In this document: positions 39,801-46,726 of the stretch, piece by piece
Layout: every line of letters begins with the position of its first letter
Numbering within the stretch: the first letter of the stretch is position 1
Assembly: GCA_036015235.1 (NCBI GenBank)
Contig: CP107926.1
Location: 7,794,001-7,858,000 of the forward strand
From: Streptomyces sp. NBC_00433
Lineage (GTDB): Bacteria; Actinomycetota; Actinomycetes; Streptomycetales; Streptomycetaceae
Length of the DNA: 64,000 nucleotides
Direction of reading: 5' to 3'
Notes under the pieces: generated by a model
What the model saw: the letters and a program-made list of their open reading frames with translations, nothing else
Told to the model about the DNA's origin: nothing
Database searches by the model: none
Program-made: the position numbers and the translations under genes

Positions 39801-40212
39801 GGAGGTCGTCCGGCGCGCGCTCGAACTGCACCGGCCCGACCCGGCCGACCCGATCGCGGTCCTCACCGCGATCGGCGGCCTCGAACACGCCGCGATGGTC
39901 GGGCTGCTGCTCGGCGCGGCCGCGCTCCGCACGCCGGTGATCCTCGACGGGGTCAGCGCGGGTGCCGCGGCGCTCGTGGCCCGCGCGATCGCACCGGAGG
40001 TGCTGGCCGCGTGCATCGCCGGGCACCGCAGCGCCGAGCCGGGCCACGTCGCGGCCCTCACCACGCTGGGCCTGCGCCCCCTGGTCGACCTCGACCTCCG
40101 CCTCGGCGAAGGCACGGGGGCGCTCCTTGCCCTTCCCCTGGTCCAGAGTGCCGCCCGCGTCATGCACGAGGTCGCCACGTTCGACGCGGCGGGCGTCACG
40201 GAAAAGTCCTAG
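36799..40212 (+). CDS. cobT: BluB-CobT fusion: DMB synthase plus nicotinate-nucleotide:DMB phosphoribosyltransferase, with long disordered N-terminus
   Basis: A 1137-residue protein. Residues 1 to about 565 are Ala/Pro/Val/Glu-rich low complexity without recognisable domains, probably disordered. Residues about 568-785 form a BluB-type flavin destructase: RVIRERRDIRNGFRSDPIPH, HTAPSVGHSQPWDFVVIRS, RGGRHTLGRHTQPQMAPYSS and GLGVGWVSFFDERQMVAELG. BluB converts FMNH2 to 5,6-dimethylbenzimidazole. Residues about 786-1137 form CobT: KPAGALGMLEIISAQLSGLS, AIFAGDHGVHAQGVTAWPQ, LTGEMGIANTTTSAALIAVY, GRGTGINDEMHARK and LRLGEGTGALLALPL, with the catalytic Glu1104. CobT activates DMB to alpha-ribazole phosphate for the lower ligand of cobalamin. 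The fusion would pass DMB from one site to the other. Confidence 0.93.
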   Translation: MTDTGQIPGEGLPENALGDAAPQPHTDALGAPQAAAPGWGAEPPAEHGAPAYSYLDQPAAPGAGLDDDDDVLLMPGPQGTWSDPQPVPPQPLPVADYGTPQGVDTPSPAPAAPAAPRRPLHLGPPVHDTPSGGVSVRSLADRGPAQGGAPVPPPLRLQGGPPTSGPEYLDIAQDDAHGIPAQQSGDPADPSTPAAGTAWPAARTPSQQSLIPHADSVIPSQQAPEPILAFPPAEVAAPAAAAPVEAEPVAEPSVEPAPAAGGAPTEGAPVAGGAPGEGVSAVGGAPAPAAAEPVAAGARDASAAASTDAAPAFGAGVPSAAGEQPVGPVAVPATPSADEPVAPQPAPVAYVAEPAVAPVTVAPAPVAPVPAADAGEPDQAAEPVAPPTAAGPVLSGPAAALSGALQAAAPTPPIGLDLATPPSEPAFGGPPATGGDAFVSATGTADLASLVAAAGNPSAKDAGSPAAPEAPAPVEAPAQPQADVPGPRPVAADEDALVVPKGRTVKRAHAAAAPPQAEDGAAPVSGEAQPAAAAAEPDAAPKGRRAARRAEARAAEAEVSEPAEAYEPAVRDAVHRVIRERRDIRNGFRSDPIPHDVLLRVLEAAHTAPSVGHSQPWDFVVIRSEKTREKMHELAMAQREAYAKSLPKGRARQFRELKIEAILDTPVNIVVTADPTRGGRHTLGRHTQPQMAPYSSALAVENLWLAARAEGLGVGWVSFFDERQMVAELGLPEHLEVVAYLCVGYVDEFPEEPELMQAGWSQRRPLSWVVHDEEYGNRALPGEEPHDLLEETLRGIRPLDAKALGEAWERQKRMTKPAGALGMLEIISAQLSGLSRQCPPPIPEPAAVAIFAGDHGVHAQGVTAWPQEVTAQMVANFLGGGAVCNAFANQVGAEVCVIDVGVASELPGTPGLLPRKVRAGTADFTVGPAMTREEALRAIEVGIETARDLVAAGNKALLTGEMGIANTTTSAALIAVYTGVDPAEVTGRGTGINDEMHARKVEVVRRALELHRPDPADPIAVLTAIGGLEHAAMVGLLLGAAALRTPVILDGVSAGAAALVARAIAPEVLAACIAGHRSAEPGHVAALTTLGLRPLVDLDLRLGEGTGALLALPLVQSAARVMHEVATFDAAGVTEKS

Positions 40213-40214
40213 CC

Positions 40215-40510
40215 CGGACCCCACAGTTGCGCTGTGTGGGTGGCTTGTCTCGCAGCTCTCCCCCAGAGCTTCGCCTGGGGGTACCCCCACGCGCCCCTGA
40301 AAAACGCTCACCCTCCAGGCGCCAACGGTGGGCGTAGGAGGACGCAGGCCAAAAGGGGCGCGGGGAACTGCGCGCGCAACCCACCACCGGGCCGCAGGCA
40401 AGCAACGCCACCGCAAGTGGCAACCACCTGGGGCGCGTGGGGGTACCCCCACGCGAAGCTCTGGGGGAGAACTGCGAGACCGCCCCCACACAGCGCAACT
40501 GTGGAGTCCG
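40215..40510. repeat. Large intergenic repeat, copy 1, with 80-base inverted arms
   Basis: The left arm 40215-40297 and right arm 40430-40510 are about 90% complementary over some 80 bases, both carrying CCACAGTTGCGCTGTGTGGG and CCCCCAGAGCTTCGC. The centre contains TGAAAAACGCTCACCCTCCA and GGGGCGCGGGGAACTGCGCG. It lies between bluB-cobT and cobA and could fold into a very long hairpin. Confidence 0.85.
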
Positions 40511-40612
40511 TGACAGCACCCCGCAGGGAGCGGCGGGGAACAAGGGGGTGACCCCGGTGGAACGTAAGATCGGGTCGAGGGAATCGTGAACGGCGGAAGG
40601 GAGCCGAGCCGG

Positions 40613-41848
40613 ATGGATCGGATGGACGAGGCCCCGGCGTACCCGGTCGGACTGAGACTGCGCGGCCGCCGCGTCGTGGTGATCGGCGCCGGCCAGGTCG
40701 CCCAGCGCCGCCTCCCCGCCCTGGTCGCAGCCGGCGCGGACATCGTCGTGGTGGCGCCGCAGGCCACCGCGTCGGTCGAGGCGATGGCGGACGCCGGCGA
40801 GCTGCGGTGGGAGCGCCGGGCGTACCGTCCGGGCGACCTGGCCGAGGCCTGGTACGCCCTGGTCGCGTCCACCGACCCGGCCGCGAACACCGCGGCCTCC
40901 GCGGAGGCTGAGGAGCGCCGCGTGTGGTGCGTCCGCAGCGACGACGCCGACGCGGCGACCGCGTGGACGCCGGCCACCGGGCGTACCGAAGGCGTGACCG
41001 TGGCCGTCCTGACCGGGCGCGACCCGCGCCGCTCCGCCGCGGTGCGGGACGCGGTCATCGAGGGGCTGCGGGACGGCAGCCTGGTGGCCCCGCAGCACCG
41101 GGCGCGCACCGCCGGCGTCGCGCTGGTCGGCGGCGGCCCCGGCGACCCGGACCTGATCACGGTGCGCGGGCGCCGCCTGCTGGCCGAGGCGGACGTGGTG
41201 ATCGCCGACCGGCTCGGCCCGCGCGACCTGCTGGGCGAACTCCCGCCGCATGTCGAGGTGATCGACGCGGCGAAGATCCCCTACGGCCGGGCGATGGCCC
41301 AGGAGGCCATCAATGCCGCGCTGATCGAGCACGCCAAGGCGGGCAAGGCCGTCGTGCGGCTCAAGGGCGGCGACCCGTACGTCTTCGGGCGCGGCATGGA
41401 GGAGGCGGAGGCGCTGGCGGCCGCGGGCATCGCGGTGACGGTGGTGCCGGGCATCTCCAGCTCCATCAGCGTGCCGGGCGCGGCCGGCATCCCGGTCACG
41501 CACCGGGGCGTCGCCCATGAGTTCACCGTGGTCAGCGGGCATGTCGCGCCCGACGACGCCCGCTCGCTGGTCGACTGGTCCGCGCTGGCCAGGATGCGCG
41601 GCACCCTCGTGCTGCTGATGGCCGTGGAGCGGATCGGCGCCATCGCGGACACGCTGATCGCGGGCGGGCGCCCGGCCGGGACCCCGGTCGCGGTGGTCCA
41701 GGAGGGCACCATGGCCGCCCAGCGCCGGGTGGACGCCACGCTGGCGTCGGTGGCGCGTACGGTCGCCGAGGAGGGCGTACGCCCGCCGGCCGTCATCGTC
41801 ATCGGCGACGTGGTCACCGTCGGGCGGTCGGGCGCCGGCCGTGGCTGA
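40613..41848 (+). CDS. cobA: Uroporphyrinogen-III C-methyltransferase with N-terminal Met8/CysG-type domain
   Basis: A 411-residue fusion. Residues 1-160 form a precorrin-2 dehydrogenase-like domain: LRLRGRRVVVIGAGQVAQRR (NAD-binding), WCVRSDDADAATAWTPAT and DPRRSAAVRDAVIEGL. Residues 165-411 form the SUMT domain: VALVGGGPGDPDLITVRGRR, VVRLKGGDPYVFGRGMEEAE and VVPGISSSISVPGAAGIPVT. It makes precorrin-2, the branch to siroheme and cobalamin. The chelatase function of the N-terminal part is uncertain. The ATG at 40613 follows GGAAGGGAG; GTG at 40586 is an alternative. It overlaps the next gene by eight bases. Confidence 0.94.
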   Translation: MDRMDEAPAYPVGLRLRGRRVVVIGAGQVAQRRLPALVAAGADIVVVAPQATASVEAMADAGELRWERRAYRPGDLAEAWYALVASTDPAANTAASAEAEERRVWCVRSDDADAATAWTPATGRTEGVTVAVLTGRDPRRSAAVRDAVIEGLRDGSLVAPQHRARTAGVALVGGGPGDPDLITVRGRRLLAEADVVIADRLGPRDLLGELPPHVEVIDAAKIPYGRAMAQEAINAALIEHAKAGKAVVRLKGGDPYVFGRGMEEAEALAAAGIAVTVVPGISSSISVPGAAGIPVTHRGVAHEFTVVSGHVAPDDARSLVDWSALARMRGTLVLLMAVERIGAIADTLIAGGRPAGTPVAVVQEGTMAAQRRVDATLASVARTVAEEGVRPPAVIVIGDVVTVGRSGAGRG

Positions 41849-42659
41849 GCCGGTCGCGGTCGCCGATCCGGACGACCCGCGGCTGTACGACTACACCGCG
41901 CTCACCGACGTGGAATTGCGCCGCCGCCGCGAACCGGCGGAGGGCCTCTTCATCGCCGAGGGGCAGAAGGTCGTCAGGCGCGCGCTGCGGGCCGGTTACG
42001 CGATGCGCTCGATGCTGCTCACCGAGAAGTGGGCGGACGCGCTGCGGGACGTGATCGACGAGGTGCCCGCGCCGGTCTACGTGGTCAGCGACGAGCTGGC
42101 GGAGCGCGTCACCGGCTACCACGTGCACCGCGGCGCGCTCGCCGCGATGCAGCGCAGGACGCTGCCGGACGCGGCCGACGTGCTGGCCGGCGCCCGCCGG
42201 GTGGTGGTCATGGAGGCGGTCAACGACCACACCAACATCGGGGCGATCTTCCGCAGCGCCGCCGCGCTCGGCATGGACGCCGTGCTGCTGTCGCCGGACT
42301 GCGCCGACCCGCTCTACCGCCGCTCGGTGAAGGTCTCGATGGGCGCGGTCTTCTCCGTGCCCTACGCCCGGCTCGCCGCCTGGCCGCGCGACCTCTACGG
42401 GACGGTGAAGGAGGCCGGCTTCCGGCTGCTCGCGCTGACCCCGGCGGCGGAGGCGACCGCGCTGCCCGACCTCGCCGCGCACGAGATCCCGCGGCTGGCA
42501 CTGCTGCTGGGCGCGGAAGGACCGGGCCTGAGCCCGAAGGCGCTCGCCGCCGCCGACACCCTGGTCCGCATCCCGATGTCGCACGACATCGACTCGCTGA
42601 ACGTGGGCGCGGCGGCGGCGGTCGCCTTCTACGCGGTCTCCGGCCGCCCGCCGGCCTAG
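41841..42659 (+). CDS. TrmH/SpoU-family RNA 2'-O-methyltransferase
   Basis: A 272-residue SPOUT methyltransferase. The N-terminal substrate-binding part reads GLFIAEGQKVVRRALRAGYA. The knot region has motif I EAVNDHTNIGAIFRSAAALG, motif II LLLGAEGPGLSPKAL and motif III RIPMSHDIDSLNVGAAAAVA. Such enzymes methylate ribose in rRNA or tRNA, and some give thiostrepton-type resistance. The target here is unknown. The start is GTG, overlapping cobA by eight bases, so it is translationally coupled to a cobalamin gene without an obvious functional link. Its TAG stop shares a CTAG with the convergent WXG100-like gene. Confidence 0.92.
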   Translation: MAEPVAVADPDDPRLYDYTALTDVELRRRREPAEGLFIAEGQKVVRRALRAGYAMRSMLLTEKWADALRDVIDEVPAPVYVVSDELAERVTGYHVHRGALAAMQRRTLPDAADVLAGARRVVVMEAVNDHTNIGAIFRSAAALGMDAVLLSPDCADPLYRRSVKVSMGAVFSVPYARLAAWPRDLYGTVKEAGFRLLALTPAAEATALPDLAAHEIPRLALLLGAEGPGLSPKALAAADTLVRIPMSHDIDSLNVGAAAAVAFYAVSGRPPA

Positions 42660-42970
42660 CCCATCCGTCCCGCGAGCAGCCGGCGCTCCATGTCGGCCTG
42701 GCTCTGGGTGACTTCCTTGTCCTGGCCGGCCAGCTGCTGGCGGACGTAGGCGGCGAACTCGTTGGCCTGCCTGGTGATGTCGCCCGCCGCGCCGGACAGG
42801 TCGCTCGCCCAGGTCCGCGCGGTCGGCCCGCACCACACCTCGCCCTTGCCGCCGGCCATCTTGGTGTCCGCGTCCTTCAACGCGCCTGCCACATTCGACA
42901 GTTCGCGCTGCACATCGTTGTTCAGCTGATTGAGGGCCGCCCACATGGGACTTGGCACCTTGTCAGCCAT
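42656..42970 (-). CDS. WXG100-like small helical protein
   Basis: A 104-residue, mostly helical protein with a central W-C-G turn (GEVWCGPTARTWASDLSG) between two amphipathic helices, the ESAT-6/WXG100 layout. The canonical C-terminal YxxxD/E export signal is not exact (YVRQQ), so export by a type VII system is doubtful. GGAGG precedes the ATG at 42970. It is the last gene of a three-gene operon with a lipoprotein and a large unknown protein. The stop overlaps that of the TrmH gene. Confidence 0.7.
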   Translation of the reverse strand: MADKVPSPMWAALNQLNNDVQRELSNVAGALKDADTKMAGGKGEVWCGPTARTWASDLSGAAGDITRQANEFAAYVRQQLAGQDKEVTQSQADMERRLLAGRMG

Positions 42971-42986
42971 GGTTTCCTCCCGTTGG

Positions 42987-43640
42987 TCACTGCGATTCGG
43001 CTTGCGTGGTGGGGAAGCCGGTCGGCACCGGGTGCGGCGCCGCCGCCGTGGGGCGGTAGCTGTCCCGGCTGCCGCCGTCGCGGTAAGCGGCGAGCAGTCG
43101 CTGCTGCGCCTTGCCGAACTTCCCGCATCCGCCGAGCACATCGAGATAGCCGGCGCCCGGCTGGCCGTCCGACCGGTCGTGCAGGGTGAGCCGCAGCGTC
43201 ACCCCGCCGTGCTGCGCCGACCAGCCGTGCAGCGGCTCGCGCCGCGGGTCGGGCATCGACGCCTCCGGTATGTCCACCGGGGTGAAGGTCCAGCCCTGCG
43301 GCGCCAGCGCGTCCCGCACGCCGGACAGCAGCTGGGCCATCGTCACCGAGTCGTCCTTCGGCGTCAGGTAGTCCTCGATGCCGTAGCGGATCGCCCCCTT
43401 GCCGTGCGGGTCGTCCTTGCCGCAGGCGGTGAAGGCGCCGCGCCCGTTCGGTGTGTCGAGGCTGTCCGGCAGCGCGGGGCGCACCTTCCAGTACGCCGCC
43501 GCGACCGCCGTCCGCGATTCCCCGGCCTTCGCGGTGCCGTCGGCCGCGCTCGGCCCGCCACCGCCGCAACCCCCCACCAGCACGGCGGCGGTGAGCACGG
43601 CGAGGCCGGCGAGCGCGGGCGGCGGCCTGCGGCAACCCAT
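42987..43640 (-). CDS. Lipoprotein of unknown function
   Basis: A 217-residue protein with a short basic start (MGCRRPP), a hydrophobic core and a lipobox ending VGGCGGGG. The mature part has four or so conserved-looking segments, such as AAAYWKVRPALPDSLDT and LDVLGGCGKFGKAQQRLLAA, and two Cys that may pair. There is no enzyme signature. It is two bases downstream of the large protein gene and 16 bases upstream of the WXG100-like gene, so the three are co-transcribed. A partner role at the cell envelope is inferred. Confidence 0.8.
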   Translation of the reverse strand: MGCRRPPPALAGLAVLTAAVLVGGCGGGGPSAADGTAKAGESRTAVAAAYWKVRPALPDSLDTPNGRGAFTACGKDDPHGKGAIRYGIEDYLTPKDDSVTMAQLLSGVRDALAPQGWTFTPVDIPEASMPDPRREPLHGWSAQHGGVTLRLTLHDRSDGQPGAGYLDVLGGCGKFGKAQQRLLAAYRDGGSRDSYRPTAAAPHPVPTGFPTTQAESQ

Positions 43641-43642
43641 CG

Positions 43643-45400
43643 TCAGTGGACCCCCGTCATCGAACCGAGCCTGCCCAGGTCGCGGTTGAGGAAGGCCTTG
43701 TCCAGCGCGTTGGCGACCGCGGGGTCCTTCAGCCACGCGTTGTACGCCTGCTTCTGGGCGGCGGTCGCGTCGTCGACCAGATGACCGTCGGCGCTCAGGA
43801 ACGGCTTGCCGCCCGAGTAGATTTCCGCGTACTGCTGCGGATTGCCGAGGCTGTGGTCCTTCATGTAGCTCTGGTGGGCCGCCTCGCTCCAGTCGTCCCG
43901 CCAGGTCGCGGTGGAGGGCGGGTCGCCCATCTGGTCGGGGCTGATCTTCACGATATGGGTGGTGAAGAGGTTCAGCACGTCCTTGATGGCCGCCTTGCTG
44001 ACCGTCGTGACGACCTTGCTGGGGTCGAAGGCGATGTCCACCCCGGTGCCCAGCACGGTGTTGAGCTGCGAGGTGACCGTCGACTGCCAGAAGCCGGCGT
44101 CCTTGCCGCTGCTGTCCTTCTTCTCCTGGTAGACCTTGGTCGCCACGAAGCCGAAGGTGCCCTCGATCAGACCCGCCGCGTTCTGCGCCTCCGGGTTGTC
44201 CGGGTCGCCGTCGGCGACCTGGTTGGCCATCGTCTTGCTGAAGCCGAGGAGTTCGGCGGCGGCCGTGGGATTCTGCATCGACTCGTGGAGGAAGCCCTCC
44301 CAGGCCGAGTTCGGCACCGAGACATGGCCGGGTCCGAGGTCGGTGAAGGCCGGGTCGGTGAGCGAGGCCTGCACGTCGGGCCAGTAATACTTGACGACGT
44401 CGGCGAAGACCTGCTGCATCTCCGGATGGGTGTGGTTGTCGTGGCTGGAGTAATACGTCACCAGCTTGGTCGTGTTGTCGGCGGCCATCTTCTGGTCCGC
44501 GCCAGGGCCGCCGATCATGCCCGCCTCCAGGACCGCGGCGAAGTCCTTGACGTTCGGGTCGATCAGGCCGCCGGTGTGCTCGGAGTTCGCCTTCATGAAT
44601 TCCGGCAGGTATTCGATGTTGTCGTGCACGAACTGCGTCGCGGCCTTCGGATCGGCCGCGAGCGCCTTCCACACCTCGTCCGAATACTGCGTGTTGCCCG
44701 GCGCCAGGGCCTGGCTTCCCAGGTTGGTCAGCACATCGGCGGGGAAGACCGCGCGGTTCACCAGCGGCGCGAGCAGCGACAGCGGTTCGTCGCCGTAGTC
44801 GTCCTTGAAGTCGACGCCGGCCCGCATCGCGTTGGCCACGAACTCGGCCAGCGCGTCACGTCCGAGGTCCGGGTGGTCGAAGTCGAGCGCCGAGGAATTC
44901 TGCAGCAGCTCGGTCAGCCGGTACTGCCCCAGCTCGGTCGCCCCGGCCTTCGCGTAGTCCGGGTCGTACTGGTTGGCCTGGATCAGCTTGAGATAGTCCT
45001 GGAGGCTGATCTTGCCGTCCTTGAACTTCTTCGCGTCGTCCTGGGCCGCCTTCGCGGCCGCCTCCGACGTGGCGAAATTCCCCAGGGAGTTGGCGCCCGC
45101 ATTGACCATGCCGCTGCCCTGGCCGAAGTCGCCCTGCTCCTTGGCCTCGTTGGCGGCCAGACTCTGCCGGCGCCGCAGCATCGGCAACTGGCCCTGCGCC
45201 CACGAGAAGTGCTTGTTGATGGTGCTCAGCCTGCTGGTGTCGAGGCCGATCCGACCGGCCTGGCCCATCCAGCCGTTGACCTGCGGTGCCGCGCTCCCGT
45301 TCCCGTCGTAACCGGTTTTGTTCTTCATCGAGTTGATAAGGTCCCAGAGCTTTTGCGGATCTATGCCGCTGAAGTCTCCGCCCCCGTCTGGTCGTCCCAC
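43643..45400 (-). CDS. Large protein of unknown function, possible type VII-associated effector or scaffold
   Basis: A 585-residue protein starting at GTG 45400. No signal peptide or membrane segment is visible. The first 150 residues are helical with DPQKLWDLINSMKN and INKHFSWAQGQLPMLRRRQS, resembling the N-terminal WXG/LXG-like domains of secreted effectors. The middle shows ALAEFVANAMRAGVDFKDDYGDEPL and repeated Gly/Asn/Asp-rich turns. The C-terminus is DPAVANALDKAFLNRDLGRL. I recognise no catalytic motif. The context, a lipoprotein and a WXG100-like protein in the same operon, suggests a cell-surface or secretion-related job. Related ORFs occur in other actinomycetes as hypothetical proteins. 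No immunity gene is evident. Confidence 0.7.
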   Translation of the reverse strand: MGRPDGGGDFSGIDPQKLWDLINSMKNKTGYDGNGSAAPQVNGWMGQAGRIGLDTSRLSTINKHFSWAQGQLPMLRRRQSLAANEAKEQGDFGQGSGMVNAGANSLGNFATSEAAAKAAQDDAKKFKDGKISLQDYLKLIQANQYDPDYAKAGATELGQYRLTELLQNSSALDFDHPDLGRDALAEFVANAMRAGVDFKDDYGDEPLSLLAPLVNRAVFPADVLTNLGSQALAPGNTQYSDEVWKALAADPKAATQFVHDNIEYLPEFMKANSEHTGGLIDPNVKDFAAVLEAGMIGGPGADQKMAADNTTKLVTYYSSHDNHTHPEMQQVFADVVKYYWPDVQASLTDPAFTDLGPGHVSVPNSAWEGFLHESMQNPTAAAELLGFSKTMANQVADGDPDNPEAQNAAGLIEGTFGFVATKVYQEKKDSSGKDAGFWQSTVTSQLNTVLGTGVDIAFDPSKVVTTVSKAAIKDVLNLFTTHIVKISPDQMGDPPSTATWRDDWSEAAHQSYMKDHSLGNPQQYAEIYSGGKPFLSADGHLVDDATAAQKQAYNAWLKDPAVANALDKAFLNRDLGRLGSMTGVH

Positions 45401-45583
45401 GTCAATCCCTCAGTTGTCGGCAGGCCGAATCCGGCCATCGTCCGTGGAGATGCCGAACATCCTCCCAAGGCCGACTTGCGCCGTCCACCGTTCCGACGCC
45501 GTTGGGACGGCCTTGGGACACGGTCGGGACCTGCGGGAAACGCCCCGCCGACACCGCCCCGCCGACACGTCGGTTCCCGGCGC

Positions 45584-46726
45584 TCAGGCGGCCGGCGGCA
45601 GATCCACCGGCACCGCCAGCGCGCGCCGGTGCCTTCCCGGAGTGCCGAGCGCGATCTCATCGGCCTTGGCGCGCTTGAGATACAGGTGCACCGGGTGCTC
45701 CCACGTCATGCCGATGCCGCCGTGCAACTGCACCGCCTCCTCCGCCGCGCGCACCGCGACGGGGGAGACGTACGCCTGCGCGAGGGCCACCGCGAGCGAC
45801 ACCTCGGCCGGGTCGGACGGCCAGGCCGCCAGCACACCCGCCGCGTTGCGCGCCGCGGCCCGCGCCGAGACCACGTCGAGCCACAGGTCGGCCAGCCGGT
45901 GCTTGAGCGCCTGGAACGACCCCACGACCCGGCCGAACTGCCGCCGCTGCCCCAGGTAGCGGACCGTCTCGTCCAGGCACCACTGGGCCAGGCCCAGCTG
46001 CTCGGACGCCAGCAGCCCCGCGCCGGTCAGCAGCGCACGCTCCAGCGCCGCCACCGCGCTGTCCCCACCGGCGAGCAGCCGCCCCGCCGCAGCGTCGAAG
46101 CGCAGGTCGGCGAGCGGCCGCGTCAGGTCCAACGACACCGGCCGCTCCGACGCCGCCTGCGCCGCGGCCACTTCGTAGAGTCCTGGACCCTCCGGGCCGA
46201 GCGCGGGTACGACCAGCACCCCGGCGGTGAGCGCGTCCGCGACGCTGGTCACCGCGCCCGTCAGCCGCCCGCCCGCGTCCGCGCGTACGGTCGCGGGGAA
46301 GCCGTCACCGGGCGCCGCCGACAGCGGCACCGCGAGCGCGGCCCTCGCCTCGCCCGCAGCGAGCCGGCCGAGCAGCGCGGCCGTCGCCGGGTCCGCGGTG
46401 TCGCAGCCCAGCAGCGCGGTGGTCGCGAGCACCGCGCTGCCCAGGAAGGGCACGGGCGCGACCGCACCGCCCAACTCCTCAAGAACCACGGCGGCTTCGC
46501 GGGCCGAGGCGCCCTGGCCGCCCAGCTTCTCCGGCACCAGCAGCCCGGCGAGGCCCAACTCCGCGGCCAGCAGCCGCCACAGCGCCGGATCGTACGGCTC
46601 CGCGGACTCGATCCGGCCCAGCACGGCGGCATGTCCGCAACGGTCGGCGAGCACCGCGCGGACCGCGGCGCGCAGGTCGTCCTCGACGTCGGAGTAGAGC
46701 AGGTCGGGAATGGCGGGGGAGGTCAT
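45584..46726 (-). CDS. Acyl-CoA dehydrogenase, smaller subunit type
   Basis: A 380-residue acyl-CoA dehydrogenase fold: DLLYSDVEDDLRAAVRAVLA at the start, GLAGLLVPEKLGGQGASARE, GQRRQFGRVVGSFQALKHRL and AVQLHGGIGMTWEHPVHLYL. Where the FAD-binding middle domain and catalytic Glu usually sit, the sequence is degenerate. That is typical of the partner subunit in heteromeric FadE pairs known from actinobacterial steroid and side-chain degradation. It overlaps the upstream dehydrogenase by four bases, which fits a heterotetramer. The substrate is unknown. Confidence 0.88.
   Translation of the reverse strand: MTSPAIPDLLYSDVEDDLRAAVRAVLADRCGHAAVLGRIESAEPYDPALWRLLAAELGLAGLLVPEKLGGQGASAREAAVVLEELGGAVAPVPFLGSAVLATTALLGCDTADPATAALLGRLAAGEARAALAVPLSAAPGDGFPATVRADAGGRLTGAVTSVADALTAGVLVVPALGPEGPGLYEVAAAQAASERPVSLDLTRPLADLRFDAAAGRLLAGGDSAVAALERALLTGAGLLASEQLGLAQWCLDETVRYLGQRRQFGRVVGSFQALKHRLADLWLDVVSARAAARNAAGVLAAWPSDPAEVSLAVALAQAYVSPVAVRAAEEAVQLHGGIGMTWEHPVHLYLKRAKADEIALGTPGRHRRALAVPVDLPPAA

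Noticed and set aside
40213-40612. CRISPR array
   Set aside because: The repeats are long inverted modules without regular spacers; no cas genes are in the window.
42987-44672. A 561-codon frame starting inside the 585-residue protein gene
   Set aside because: Only its last 217 codons carry a lipoprotein signal and sensible composition; the upstream part is an out-of-frame shadow.
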